Shown piece by piece: positions 1 to 10,413 of a stretch of DNA of 64,000 nt. Every line of letters starts with the position of its first letter. The stretch's first letter is position 1. A program made the translations under genes and the position numbers. Under the pieces are notes generated by a model. That model ran no database searches. It saw only the letters and a list, made by a program, of their open reading frames with translations, and had not been told where the DNA came from. The stretch is from assembly GCF_000003815.2 (NCBI RefSeq), contig NC_049987.1, positions 23,055,661 through 23,119,660 on the forward strand. The letters are read 5' to 3'. The stretch comes from Branchiostoma floridae (lineage: Eukaryota; Chordata; Leptocardii; Amphioxiformes; Branchiostomatidae).

Positions 1-255
1 TTGCAGTAAGTGATATAGGCACGACTATTGTAGGGGGGTCCGGGGGCATACACCTTCCATGGTGCAGAGTCAAAGAGAATTTTCACCTAGTGGAATACCT
101 GGTCAATCAGAATTTCATGCTTGTTAGAGGATCTGCTCCTCATTGTAAGGGCGTCTAGTGTGTCCAATTTCTTGTTATTTTAAGAAAAGCGTGTCCCAAT
201 GATGCCTTGATGCATACCTGGCTAAAAGCCTGACCATCTCATATTCCCCATACAG
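1..255. repeat. Dispersed repeat copy in HELB intron
   Basis: Non-coding stretch ahead of the first visible HELB exon. Positions about 25-170 resemble 28195-28400: both carry 'attgtaggggg' and later 'tggtcaatcagaatttcatg', followed by similar text. This looks like an old interspersed repeat of unknown class. The exon acceptor follows at 251-255. Confidence 0.5.
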
Positions 256-3200
256 GTAGGAGACAAAGTGTGTTGTACTAAAAATGCCAACATCAGTGTC
301 TATGTGGACCCGTCGGAGGCACGGCAACGTGCGAGGGAGGAGGAAAAAGAAAAGGATAAAGAGGAAGAGAAAGAGGAAGGAGAACAAAAAGGGAAGAAAC
401 CGAAAAAACTGCTGGACACCGTGAGATTATGCAACGGGGAGATCTTCTTCATCACAGATGTATGCTTGTTTGTTTAATAATATCTATTTTACACAAGAAA
501 GTACATAATACACAATAAAAAAAGCAGATGCAAATATTATTTCTTCTTTCAATATTGTCTTCTGAGTACATCGCAGCATAGTTGTTCACTGTGTTCTGTT
601 GCTGCAGTGGTCTAGACACATGCCTGGCTAAAACTAAAATCCTGACAATCGTGCAGTTTTTGAAAAGCCTCATTTCCTAGTATAATGGTACACACTAACA
701 AACAAAAACACACTGAGTCACAGCACTGCTTTTGTCTCCCATCAAACTACATAGGACACGGAATGTATCTCAGCGAAAGGCAAGACAATACGTTGGCTGA
801 CCTTGGATGACCTTGAGAGGCAAATCAAGGTCAACTATAAGGAGCTTAAGTCCAAAGGAGGCCTGAAGCATGCGTGGGCAAGGACTATTCACACCTACCA
901 GGTCAGAGCTTAACTGGCGTTATAGATTATGTTTGATGCTTGACTTGTGATTGAACCAATTATTTATTCTACATTTTATCATGGCGACTTGGGAAATACA
1001 TTTGTAGAGTCATATCATGACTGCATTATGATTGAGCCTTTTGGTAAAACCTGTTCTCACTTATTTTCCATGTCTGAAGGGTTCTGAGTCCGACACGGTG
1101 CTGTATGTCGTCGGTACACCCACCCGCCACCAGAACTGGCAGCACGTGTACACGGCCGTGACGCGCGGTAAGAAGGAAGTGTATGTGGTGACCTCACCCA
1201 GCGCTCTCAGCAAGTCTGTGCAGACCCTACCCATCTTCAGGAACACGCTTCTGCGCAACTTCCTGGTCACGGTAGGTCTCTCATCATATCTTTTGTCTCT
1301 GACACTGTCAGTTAAACAAAATTCCCTTTGTTCTGTGAAACTTATTGAGACGCTATTAAGAAAATCTAATGGCGTGTGTCCAAAGAACATCATTTATCTT
1401 CCTGGACTTATTTAGACAGTTTTTATATACATACGCACATTGCATAGTACAATCATCAAATATTTACACTAACACAGTAACATTGAAACTACTTTTCTAC
1501 ATGGCTGTTGTATAATTATATGAAAGAACTGCAAGATGCATGAAAAAGTCATTGCTTGTCCATATCTATATCTACATTTCTATCTCTCTGTGTGTATTAC
1601 ATTATATATTACATAAAGGGAGAAGTAAAGAGAGAGACAATTCACTGTAACTGATGACTTCACCTTCGGTGCCTCTTGTTTCAGCTGTTGGATCCAATGA
1701 GGCTTCCTCCAACTAAAGGACCTGGTTGTGTAAGGCCACAAGCTCGAGGTTTTGTTACAGCACTGGATCTGTGCACAGGTAATGAAGTTATCAATTACTA
1801 AAATGTAGTTAAAACTATTGCAGAGGGGAAAGTCTTCTCAAGAACTTATTGTTAATTTTCATGTTTTAAGAAGAAGGAAGAAGATCTGTAGATTCAGTTA
1901 GAACAAAGCATAACCTTTCTATTCTTCTAATATGATTATCTAAACCAATGTATTAAATAATAATAGGCTTAGCCCATGTTGGGCTTGGATTTGCAATGCT
2001 GATAAAGATCGTTGCCATTGTCATCTAATTAAGTATAATTATAAAGGCAGTAAGTTGAATTTATGAATGATGTAACATACATGTAGGACTAAGTGAAAAT
2101 GTTGATGTTCTGTGTACAGGTAGAGACAGTGGTGCTAGACCCAGTACTGCAACAGCTGATGGAGACATGGGGAGATTCCCTGCCATTTCAGGTCCAGGGA
2201 CTGTCCTGGGGGAGGGACAAGGAATGCCTCTGTAAGTGTACAAATCTGGCTTGCTCTTTTAGTTTTCCTGGCCTAGCTTTCTATGTATCTTGTACATTTT
2301 TTAACACTGGAAGAAACATATTTATTTCTTTTTCCTAGCATTCCTGTTATGGTGAATTTATATATGTCTATGTAACACAAAAAGGTTGTAACAGCCCGTC
2401 ACAGGTACAATGTAGAGGACGGCCAGCAGATGTTTGGCAGGTTGCTGTATGCACAACTTAATCAAGCTATATTTCGTTATACTTGCGTATTTATGGAAAA
2501 TGTTTTTTCAACAGTGATGCTTATACTGTATATTTCTGATAGCACAACAACAATGGCTCACGAAGGAATGTTGTTTTTTCTCGTACTCAGGGTCAAACCT
2601 GTGGAAATTAACAGCCCCTTCACCAGCCCTCCAGCGCCAAAGAAGAGACGAGCATCGTCCGAAATCCTTGCAAGGGAGACCCCTGGCAGCTGCAGCAGGA
2701 ACACCAGCAACCAGTGGTCCGACTGGGGAGACAGTTTTGTGGACGAGGTCCTGGAGGTTGAGGTCAGGCTATCTCAACAAAGCAAAGGTCGAAGGTCGAG
2801 CTCAGTCGTTGCAGAACACTGCGACGCCTTGTCTGAGAGGAATTTTGTAGAGCTTGACGATGAAGAGTTCACTGATAGTGAGATGTGGAGGATCGGAGAA
2901 GCGGAGGATGGACAAGTTGCTGCCAGTGTTAATGACCCCCCTATGACTGAACTGCACAAAGGCAGAACTTTGGAGATGCCATCAGAGGATGAACGTACGA
3001 CACTCGAAGATCAAATAAATGGTCACGGTGGCGGTGGTCACAGCCCCGATATGTTTGCAGAGCCTGAGAAACCAGACTTGGATTTGCTCTCAGAAAGCAA
3101 AGAGACTCATGAGAGTGGTTCGAAAGCTACAAGACAAGTTGACCATGTAGATGGGGCAACTCAGTTAAATATGGAGGGTGTGGAAAGTTCCAGAAGTAGC

Positions 3201-3728
3201 CCTGGAAGCCCTGAGATTCCGATCATTACCATTCCAAAAGCGTCAAGGCTTACAAGGGGTAAAGGGTCACGCCGCTTGCGCTACTTGTTTGTAGACGGGA
3301 GCAAAGCAAAGCCCAACAGGAGCGCTGTGCAAAGCAAGCCTGGTCAGTGGGTGTCTTCACCTGCAGTACCAACAGGAACCACTAGTGGTGCTGCAGGACC
3401 ACTACCCCAGCCAGTAGTGAGTCCCTCCACAGTACCATCAGCAGGAGGCAAAAGTGTGAGGTCACTGAAGCAAACATCTGCAGTACCAACAGGAGCCACT
3501 AGAGGCACTGCAGGACCACAGCCAGTGGTTAGTCCCCCCACAGTACCATCAGCAGGAGGCAAAAGTGTGACCTCACCAAAGCGGACACTGTCGGATGAAG
3601 ACAGGTCGTTGACCCCCAGCACTCCGACAAAGATACAGAGAACTGACTCTGCTAGGCTCCTACAGTCTCCGCCATCCAATAACATGAGTCAGCTAAGCCT
3701 AGAAAGCCCAAATAGGCCTAGCAGTTAG
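256..3728 (+). CDS. HELB: DNA helicase B-like protein, C-terminal part (six exons, 5' end outside window)
   Basis: Exons 256-459, 755-901, 1080-1271, 1685-1778, 2120-2231 and 2591-3728 join in one frame (1887 nt, 628 residues plus TAG). All introns are GT-AG. HELB is a RecD-like superfamily 1 DNA helicase acting in replication stress and end-resection control. The visible part starts with VGDKVCCTKNA, continues through an acidic/basic insert to LCNGEIFFITD, then has the C-terminal helicase fold with QHVYTAVTRGKKEVYVV, the motif VI region. The last exon is a long low-complexity tail: an NLS-like PKKRR near its start and many SP/TP sites (SPGSP, SPKR, TPTK, SPPS, SPNR), the kind of sites CDKs use on vertebrate HELB. 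The tail contains two copies of a 36-39 residue repeat. The family call rests on the helicase part; the tail is poorly conserved. Confidence 0.85.
3361..3585 (+). repeat. Two-copy coding repeat in the HELB tail
   Basis: Two in-frame copies of about 110-117 nt, beginning at 3364 and 3481. They encode AVPTGTTSGAAGPLPQ... and AVPTGATRGTAGPQ..., each continuing to TVPSAGGKSV. Small indels between copies are multiples of three, which suggests selection to keep the frame. Confidence 0.85.
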
Positions 3729-5194
3729 CCTGTGCTAAACAATTGGGCCCCCTCTCCCAGAGCTTGAGGCCATTCATCTCTAACTCAAGAGAACTTCCTA
3801 GAGTCACCAATAGGAGCTCAGGATTCTTGATGATTATTTAAATCAGACCAATAGGAGCTGAGCATCCTCTGTTACCATAGAAACTTGTGGCCTAACCAGT
3901 GGAAGGGCATAGAATGGACTTCAGAAGTTTGCTACTTATTCAGATGGTAAATAGCACATCAGATTTTAATGTCATAGGACACATAATATGCCATGAATCA
4001 TGTTTGCAATTTTTTAACAGGTTGAAGCATTTGGAACAATATCATATTATCAACATGTTTCAAACCACAAATACCGGTAACAGATATCAAAGGGACATTG
4101 TCAGCCTTTATGCTATTAGGTAGGGAAAGGTATTCTTGTAATTTGTATAAAACCTCTTGGCCTCAAAAAGGTAATGGAACTGCATTACCTTTTGGTGTGA
4201 AGGTATACCACTATTATAGCACCGTATTGTCTGTCAGTAAAACTTACGGCAATAAATGATGTCAGTGTTGTGAGAATCAAACTTAACAATCTTGTTCACT
4301 GAGCCTAAGTACAAGGGAGAAAGGAATTGATAGGACACAAGCAAATAACATCTTCACTACAGTATGAAGTTCTCGTATTCAAAGATATTGTAAGGACATA
4401 TTCCTATGGACATTACAATGATGCAATACGGACACAATAAACTGCAATATTCTCATTGATTGTATGAGACAAATTTACAATCAATATCAAAATTACAGCA
4501 CTTGTAAACTATAGAGTCAAGGCTGTAACATTTGTGGAAACTGTACAAATTATGACAATTGTTTATTATGACAGGTCGCTTCCATGTCTGCATGTATACA
4601 ATTGCCCATAAAGAAAGGAAGCTCAAGAAATAAATCTTAAACTATCTATTTTGTCATGCTTCTTCATTGTGGTTGTTTTTGCTCATTTAGGTTCCAAATT
4701 TTAGGTATAATTAGCTTTCCAGAAGTCAGACAATGCATTGAGGGTAAGGTCTTCCACCCTAAAATCGGACAGGACAGGGTTTTCCGCTGTCCAGATTGGA
4801 ACTGGGTTTTCCGAAAACCCACAAAAATCCTTCTTCTCCGTTGAAGGTTTTGCCCAATCTGAAGTCTTTATTAGTTGTAAGGAACAGCTAACCTTTCTTA
4901 TTTTGGTAAAAATTTCAGCAGCGAAGTTGGCAGATTTGAGTAGCTCAATAAGTTTGGTCATGCAGATGAAAAATGGTTAAAGGTGAGTTTTTTCTCAGGA
5001 GTTTATAAACCTCCTGTCTTCTTTGCATGGTTAGAATTTTTAAGATTAAAATAAATGTACTTTAACGAGGTCTTCTTTTTGTGCTTCTTAATTTAAGTTA
5101 TGCTACTTTGCTAGGCTGCAAAGGGGGCAAGTACAAGTAACTTTGATGACAGACCCCCCCCCCCCCCCGCATAGTGGAAAGTTCCAGATTCAAC
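3729..5194. other. HELB 3' UTR and intergenic spacer
   Basis: No gene seen. AATAAA-type signals occur at about 4251, 4434 and 4625, the first being the nearest plausible HELB polyadenylation signal. A run of about 15 C residues lies at 5154-5168, just ahead of the BMT2 start, and may be error-prone. Confidence 0.5.
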
Positions 5195-8100
5195 ATGGCG
5201 GCCCCCGGCGATAATTTTTCCTCTCCAACTGCCGAATCCCTTCACAGAAAAACTGGGAGCCGCAAAACTGCACCCAAGGACTACAAAAAGAAGAAGAAAC
5301 CGAAGCCAAAGCCTGTGACAGAAGTGAGGTAATACTGTCTAAGTTGTGGAGTGGTAGGGAGGGACAATAGCTGAACAATCGTGGGAGGGGGGCGGGTATG
5401 GTGTTGTTTCTCATCACACGTTTGTACCTCAAATACGGTAGAAGATGATGTACACTTCGTCGTAGATTGTATTATTAAGTTATATGAAATTTCTTCACCT
5501 TAGACATGAGTAGCACTGAAAAAAATCATATTCGTTTTGACATGTATCGACTATAGCTAACCCGGGTACAAACCTATTTTCAACATTACCAAGAAGCGAG
5601 AAGAAGCCCAACTTCTAGGCTAGCCTTAATCTATGATTATTTAAACATGTATGTTTTGGCTTTGTTGTGACATGTGCTTAACTCGGTTAGGCGAAACGTA
5701 CAATAAAGGTTTTCATTTACTCGATCATTGTCATTGATCATATTCTCCATTTTCCTCCTCTCAAGAGTGGACAGGTCAGTGATTTCTAAGTTACATGTGC
5801 TGAATAAAGAACTGGACACGGTCAGGAGTGACCAGTCTCTGTCCCAGGGCACCAAGCAGGCAAGGGTCAACAAACTGGAGACAGAAATACAAAAGGTACA
5901 GAAGTCGCTTATTGTTCTGGGTACCAGACCTGTTGCGCTAGATCATTCCTAGATGTCAACCCCTTCAGCTGGGGGAGGCCACAAGCCTGGTATAGAATTG
6001 ACACCCGATCTCTAAGTACCTATCGTGCTAATTAGGAGCCGTGTGCTATCAGTGGCTTTTGCGGTGAGCTACATACATATATAGAGGTGAGAAGCATCAC
6101 TCCAGTTAGAATAGAAGCTCAGAGTCAGAGGAAGATGTCTGATTGTCATCGAAACTTAAGCATTTGAGAGTCACTGGTTGTGAAGAACAATTCTCCAATA
6201 TCCTGTATTTTACCAAACTGATGAAATTATTTTCGGTACTGTTTTTTTTCTTGACAGATGGGAGGACTGGATGCTTACCAGGCAGCCTCGAAACGTGGGG
6301 CCTGTTGCCATGGCAACACGACAACGTCCAACTGGGTCATCAAACAGCTGAAAAAGTTCAAGGTCAAACCAGCTTCAGAGGTAATGTTCATTGTGTAGTG
6401 ATACTAGGCATACATCTTAGAGCTGCTACATTTGTATGCAAACACAGGGCTCTGTATAATGCAATAATTTTAGCCAAAAGGGCCACCACACTATTATTTG
6501 CAACCAGCATGTAGGAAATTTCATTATGCTAATTTTCAGCTATTGTAGTTGTGCTTTGCTAGTATTTACTTGTGGAGCAATGTCTGATCAAATAAGAAAA
6601 GTGTTGATATGAATTATGACCCTCCAAACTGACCCCAAAATCCTTCTAATTACATATGCATGCAATATGATATGTATTTTAGTGTAATATGTATGTAAAT
6701 TTGTGCCTTTGCCATCCACTAGTCCTAATGATTCATACTTTCATTCAACAGATAAAGAGACTAAGACTGTTAGACGTGGGAGCTCTTGATAACCACTACC
6801 ACAGACACGGTTGGCTGGACTGTACAGCTATAGACCTGAACCCACAGACCGACAGGGTCACTAAGGCAGACTTCTTTCACTATCAGGTGAAAAATGCCTT
6901 ACTAGATAAACTATATGCCAAAAAAAGACCAGAAATATCTTACATCAGAAGCTTCCTTTCGTAGCTATTTCGATAGTCCTCAAATTTTGACATGAAACTC
7001 TTTTTTTTTTCTGACTTATGAGATTATACTTAGCTATTGAATTACAGTTCTATGTTCTGAGGAGACAAAGCTATTTAATCTCATCTTGTACACCCCAATT
7101 TCTTTGTGCACCTATTCAAATTCACAAATACGAATTTAGATGTCTGGTCTACAATACATGTGATTGACTGTGTCTACTGTTGCAGGTAGAAGAAGGACAG
7201 GAATACGATGTTGTCGTGTTGAGTCTCGTCATCAACTTTGTGGGAGACCCCAAGAAAAGAGGTGATTATCTAATTTGTACTCAGTTGCAGAGTTGGACAA
7301 GCTTTTCAAAATTCACCGTCTTGTCCTATTGGGCAAGTACATAAACATTGACTTGCCCTAACCAACTTTTCACTTGCCCAAACTTTGAATGACGTTTTCT
7401 GCGAATTTTTACTTGCAGCGATTTATGTTGAAAATGGTACAAAATGGTAGCCTGACAAAACGCCTAAAAACATTAAATCAGAGCCAAACCTCTGCTTGAA
7501 AAGTATTCATCTCCCTTTCTACGATCCTTCTCAAAGTCCCTAAAAGCCTTTAAATATCACAACCCTCTTACATTCCTCTTGAGGAGTCCATAAATACAAT
7601 CAAAAAGCCAATAATCAATGGTTTATGAAACACTACGCTTATGTTGTTTTTCCATTTCAGGGGACATGCTGAGACACTGTTGCCATGTGACAAAGGAAAA
7701 TGGTCACCTGTTTGTAAGTATTTTAATCTAACTTAAAGGAATATTGAATTTTTAATTGACATACAGATAATCGGCATCTGTGCGGTAAGTTATGTTTGGA
7801 CTCATGTTGTTGTAGTCTCTGCCAGACACCACATGTCACTGGAGAAAGTTAGAGTAGAAATTGGCCAAATAGACAGAAAACATGCCAAAGGAGTTAGCCA
7901 GCCAGAAATTATAGTTAGTGACTTAGGAATACTGTACTACAGTGGTCCACTGTTCATTGTGCTAGTCGTAAAGAGCTAGGGGAATTTCCCCAGTACAATG
8001 AACCTGTAAATACTGTAAACAGCGTCTGTCCTCTCTGTCATGACCAGTCAAAGACTAGCTTTCCAATGAACTAAAACTGGATTGAGATCACCTTCCTTTC

Positions 8101-8801
8101 CTTTCCTGTGTGTTGCAGGTAGTGCTGCCCCTCCCCTGTCTCTCCAACTCCAGGTACCTGACACACCAGCTGTTCTGTGACATGCTCCACAGTCTGGGCT
8201 TCCAGAAACTCCGTTGCCATGACAGCAAGAGGCTCAGCTTCTTCATGTTCCAGAGGATAGGAAAGAGGAGATCGAAGTATACAATTTTGTTTGTTTGTTT
8301 ATTTGTTTGCATAACAACAAAAGATGTTACATGGAACAAAATACAAGGAACAATGAATAAAAACAAGTGCATGAGGAGGGGAAAAGCATGTGTGGCAGTT
8401 TTCATGTTTGCCCTCTTATATGCCTTTCACCTAAAAGTTGAGTGGCCACAACTGGGGCAATCATTGTCATATTGAGGTCACTAAAGCACCTTTTTCAGGC
8501 TGTCGTTATAGACCTTTGCAATGTAGCCCCTGGCTGTAAAGAGAGTAATTGGCCACCCAATAACATATTAAAAATATTAACATAACCTGACTTAAGAGAA
8601 GCAGTGGATGGCTCACTCTTTGACAATGCTCTGAACAGACAAAAACTTCCAATTTTTGTGTGTTAGGAATGACAATTTGACTTTGATTTAAAGTTTATGA
8701 GTGTCAAACACATTTGAATCTCATCTTTCTGTTGCAGGTCTTTTCCTAAGCAAGTGGTGAGGACAGGGCCAAATCACAACAACTTCAGCATTGTTCTCTG
8801 A
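5195..8801 (+). CDS. BMT2: Bmt2-type rRNA (adenine-N1)-methyltransferase
   Basis: Eight exons: 5195-5328, 5766-5895, 6258-6380, 6752-6886, 7186-7261, 7661-7713, 8119-8276 and 8738-8801 (873 nt, 290 residues). All introns are GT-AG and phases match throughout. The start is ATGGCGGC, followed by a very basic stretch (KKKKKPKPKP) that fits a nucleolar protein, then a coiled-coil-like segment. The core has GGLDAYQAASKRG, the SAM-binding RLRLLDVGALDNHY, AIDLNPQTDRV, and DVVVLSLVINFVGDP followed by KKRGDMLRHC. These are hallmarks of yeast Bmt2, which makes m1A in 25S rRNA, rather than of the vertebrate SAMTOR protein that also carries the BMT2 symbol. A polyadenylation signal follows 56 nt after the stop. 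Enzyme activity is inferred from the family. Confidence 0.88.
7815..7915. repeat. Diverged copy of the 26.4 kb MITE interior
   Basis: In a BMT2 intron, 'agaaattggccaaatagac' and 'ggagttagccagcc' line up with 'agaaattggtcaaatagag' and 'ggagtcagccggcc' inside the hairpin element at 26421-26547. It looks like a degenerate member of that family without recognisable inverted ends. Confidence 0.4.
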
Positions 8802-8856
8802 CTTTCGCATTGGAGGACATTATCCGGATGATCTGTGACTGTTTGAATATGTACAT

Positions 8857-8862
8857 AATAAA
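8857..8862 (+). promoter_or_regulatory. BMT2 polyadenylation signal
   Basis: AATAAA 56 nt after the BMT2 TGA stop, in an AT-rich 3' UTR. A second AATAAA-like motif follows at about 8901. Confidence 0.7.
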
Positions 8863-8991
8863 TGGGATCGTTATGATTATTTGAAATTAGGATAGTTAAA
8901 TAAATTTTGATGATTGCAAATGCCTTGCTTATGGTTAATACTGATAAGTTAACCTTTGATATGTTGAAAAGTGCAATATTTTCAGTGCATA

Positions 8992-9569
8992 CGAGGGGCG
9001 TTCAATAAGTAATAACTCTGACCCACTTCCAGTTGTCTGATCTAAATTAAATTTTGCATGTGTAATGATTCATATCTCTATAGTTTATGTTGCAAAAAAA
9101 AGCTCTGAACTAATCGTGGTTTCTGATTTACTGGTGTTTGAACTGTGTTAGGTGTGAAATGGACCAGGTGTGAAATGGAGCCAGTTGAGTGTCGCTCAGT
9201 GATCCGGTTTTTGTATTTGAAAGGACGCACACCAAAGGAGACTTTTGATGAAATGAAAGAAACTTATGGTAATGATGCCCCATGATATGACCTTGTAAAA
9301 CGCTGGCATTCTGAATTCAAACATGGCCGGAAGTCTGTGGAAACAGCTCCCAGACCTGGTCGTTCCTCTTCTGCCATTGATGAGGCATCTGTTGGAGGAC
9401 CAACCTGGGGTGTCCTACAAAAACGGTGTCCAGAGCTGTATCAAACGATGGGTGAAATGCATAACTCTGGGTGGTTCCTTTGAAGAGAAAGACTAATAAC
9501 TGTGCCAAGTTTCATTAATCTCCTTCTATGGGAAATGAGTCAGAGTTATTACTTATTGAACGCCCCTCG
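8992..9569 (+). mobile_element. Non-autonomous mariner/Tc1 element with deleted transposase
   Basis: The outer ends are inverted repeats of roughly 34 bp (left begins CGAGGGGCGTTCAATAAG, right ends in its complement), flanked on both sides by TA, the mariner target. Inside, 9175-9430 encodes a mariner N-terminal helix-turn-helix region (MEPVECRSVIRFLYLKGRTP, with a TGA at about residue 36, then RPGRSSSAIDEAS). In another frame, about 9430-9496 encodes the typical C-terminal end CIKRWVKCITLGGSF. The catalytic DDD part is missing, so this is an internal-deletion derivative that cannot make transposase. Confidence 0.93.
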
Positions 9570-9695
9570 TAGAAAGATATCAAAAAATATTGCAATTTGA
9601 AACTATAGACCGGCGACTTGATATCCTTAAATACTGTTTTCAATAACATATAGGTTACCCCTTTGATAAAGCTAAACTTGCATTACAGCTCTGTC
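9570..9695. repeat. MITE fragment beside the mariner
   Basis: The text after the mariner ('gatatcaaaaaatattgcaa', 'cgacttgatatcc', 'ctgttttcaataa', 'ggttacccc') matches the interior and right half of the MITE at 36274-36483. The left half is not evident beyond the mariner, so the mariner may have landed in a copy of this MITE. Confidence 0.5.
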
Positions 9696-10413
9696 CTCGT
9701 CTTTATTTAAAACCAAAGCCTGAACCTCCCATGGGGACATTTTCTCTGTGTACTAGTAGAACTAATAGAGTTAGTACTCTACATGCCACATAATTATTAG
9801 TTACATAGTCAATACAGTGTCTATATAATTATGTAAGTTATGATTTATTTATTAGTATGTGTATGACTGTTAGTAACTGCTTAAGTGTGTAATCAGATTA
9901 TCTTCTTGACTGTGTTTTCTTCCAAGTTTAGCACTTGATAATAGCTGTCACCCTCATCAAGCTCTGCCATACTGTAGACACATACTGAAACATTTTTCTA
10001 TTGTGATTCCAAGGTATGACTGAAGGATACACATGCAAAACTCAATAGCATTCAGCTTATACATGAAACTCAATAGAATCATATTAGCTAATATCCATGA
10101 CCAACTACTCCACCCACAGAAACACAACTACCTGCCAGCCTGCTGCTAAATACAGAATGCTCTCCTCCTATAGGAGTGATTGATAACCATGAAACACATG
10201 AAAAACACGAAGGAATCACAGTCTCTAATTGGTGATAAGTAGACCTTTCGGATGTATTTACTCCAAACATTTGAAACATTCTGACTAGTGAATAAAAGAG
10301 GATAAACAAAAGAGATATCTCCTCTTCTGCTGGGTGTGTTTCTCCTGTGTTTCTCCAGAGTTTCGACTATTGAACTAAGATTTGGAAACGACTGTTTGGC
10401 CAAACGAAGGGTC
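9696..10413. other. Spacer downstream of the sulfotransferase gene
   Basis: AT-rich, no gene seen. It is expected to hold the 3' UTR of the minus-strand sulfotransferase; a minus-strand AATAAA (TTTATT on +) lies near 9844. Confidence 0.35.

Noticed and set aside
2400-2415. Possible 9-nt micro-exon of HELB ('acag|cccgtcacag|gtac')
   Set aside because: Joining 2231 directly to 2591 already gives a continuous frame with matching phase.
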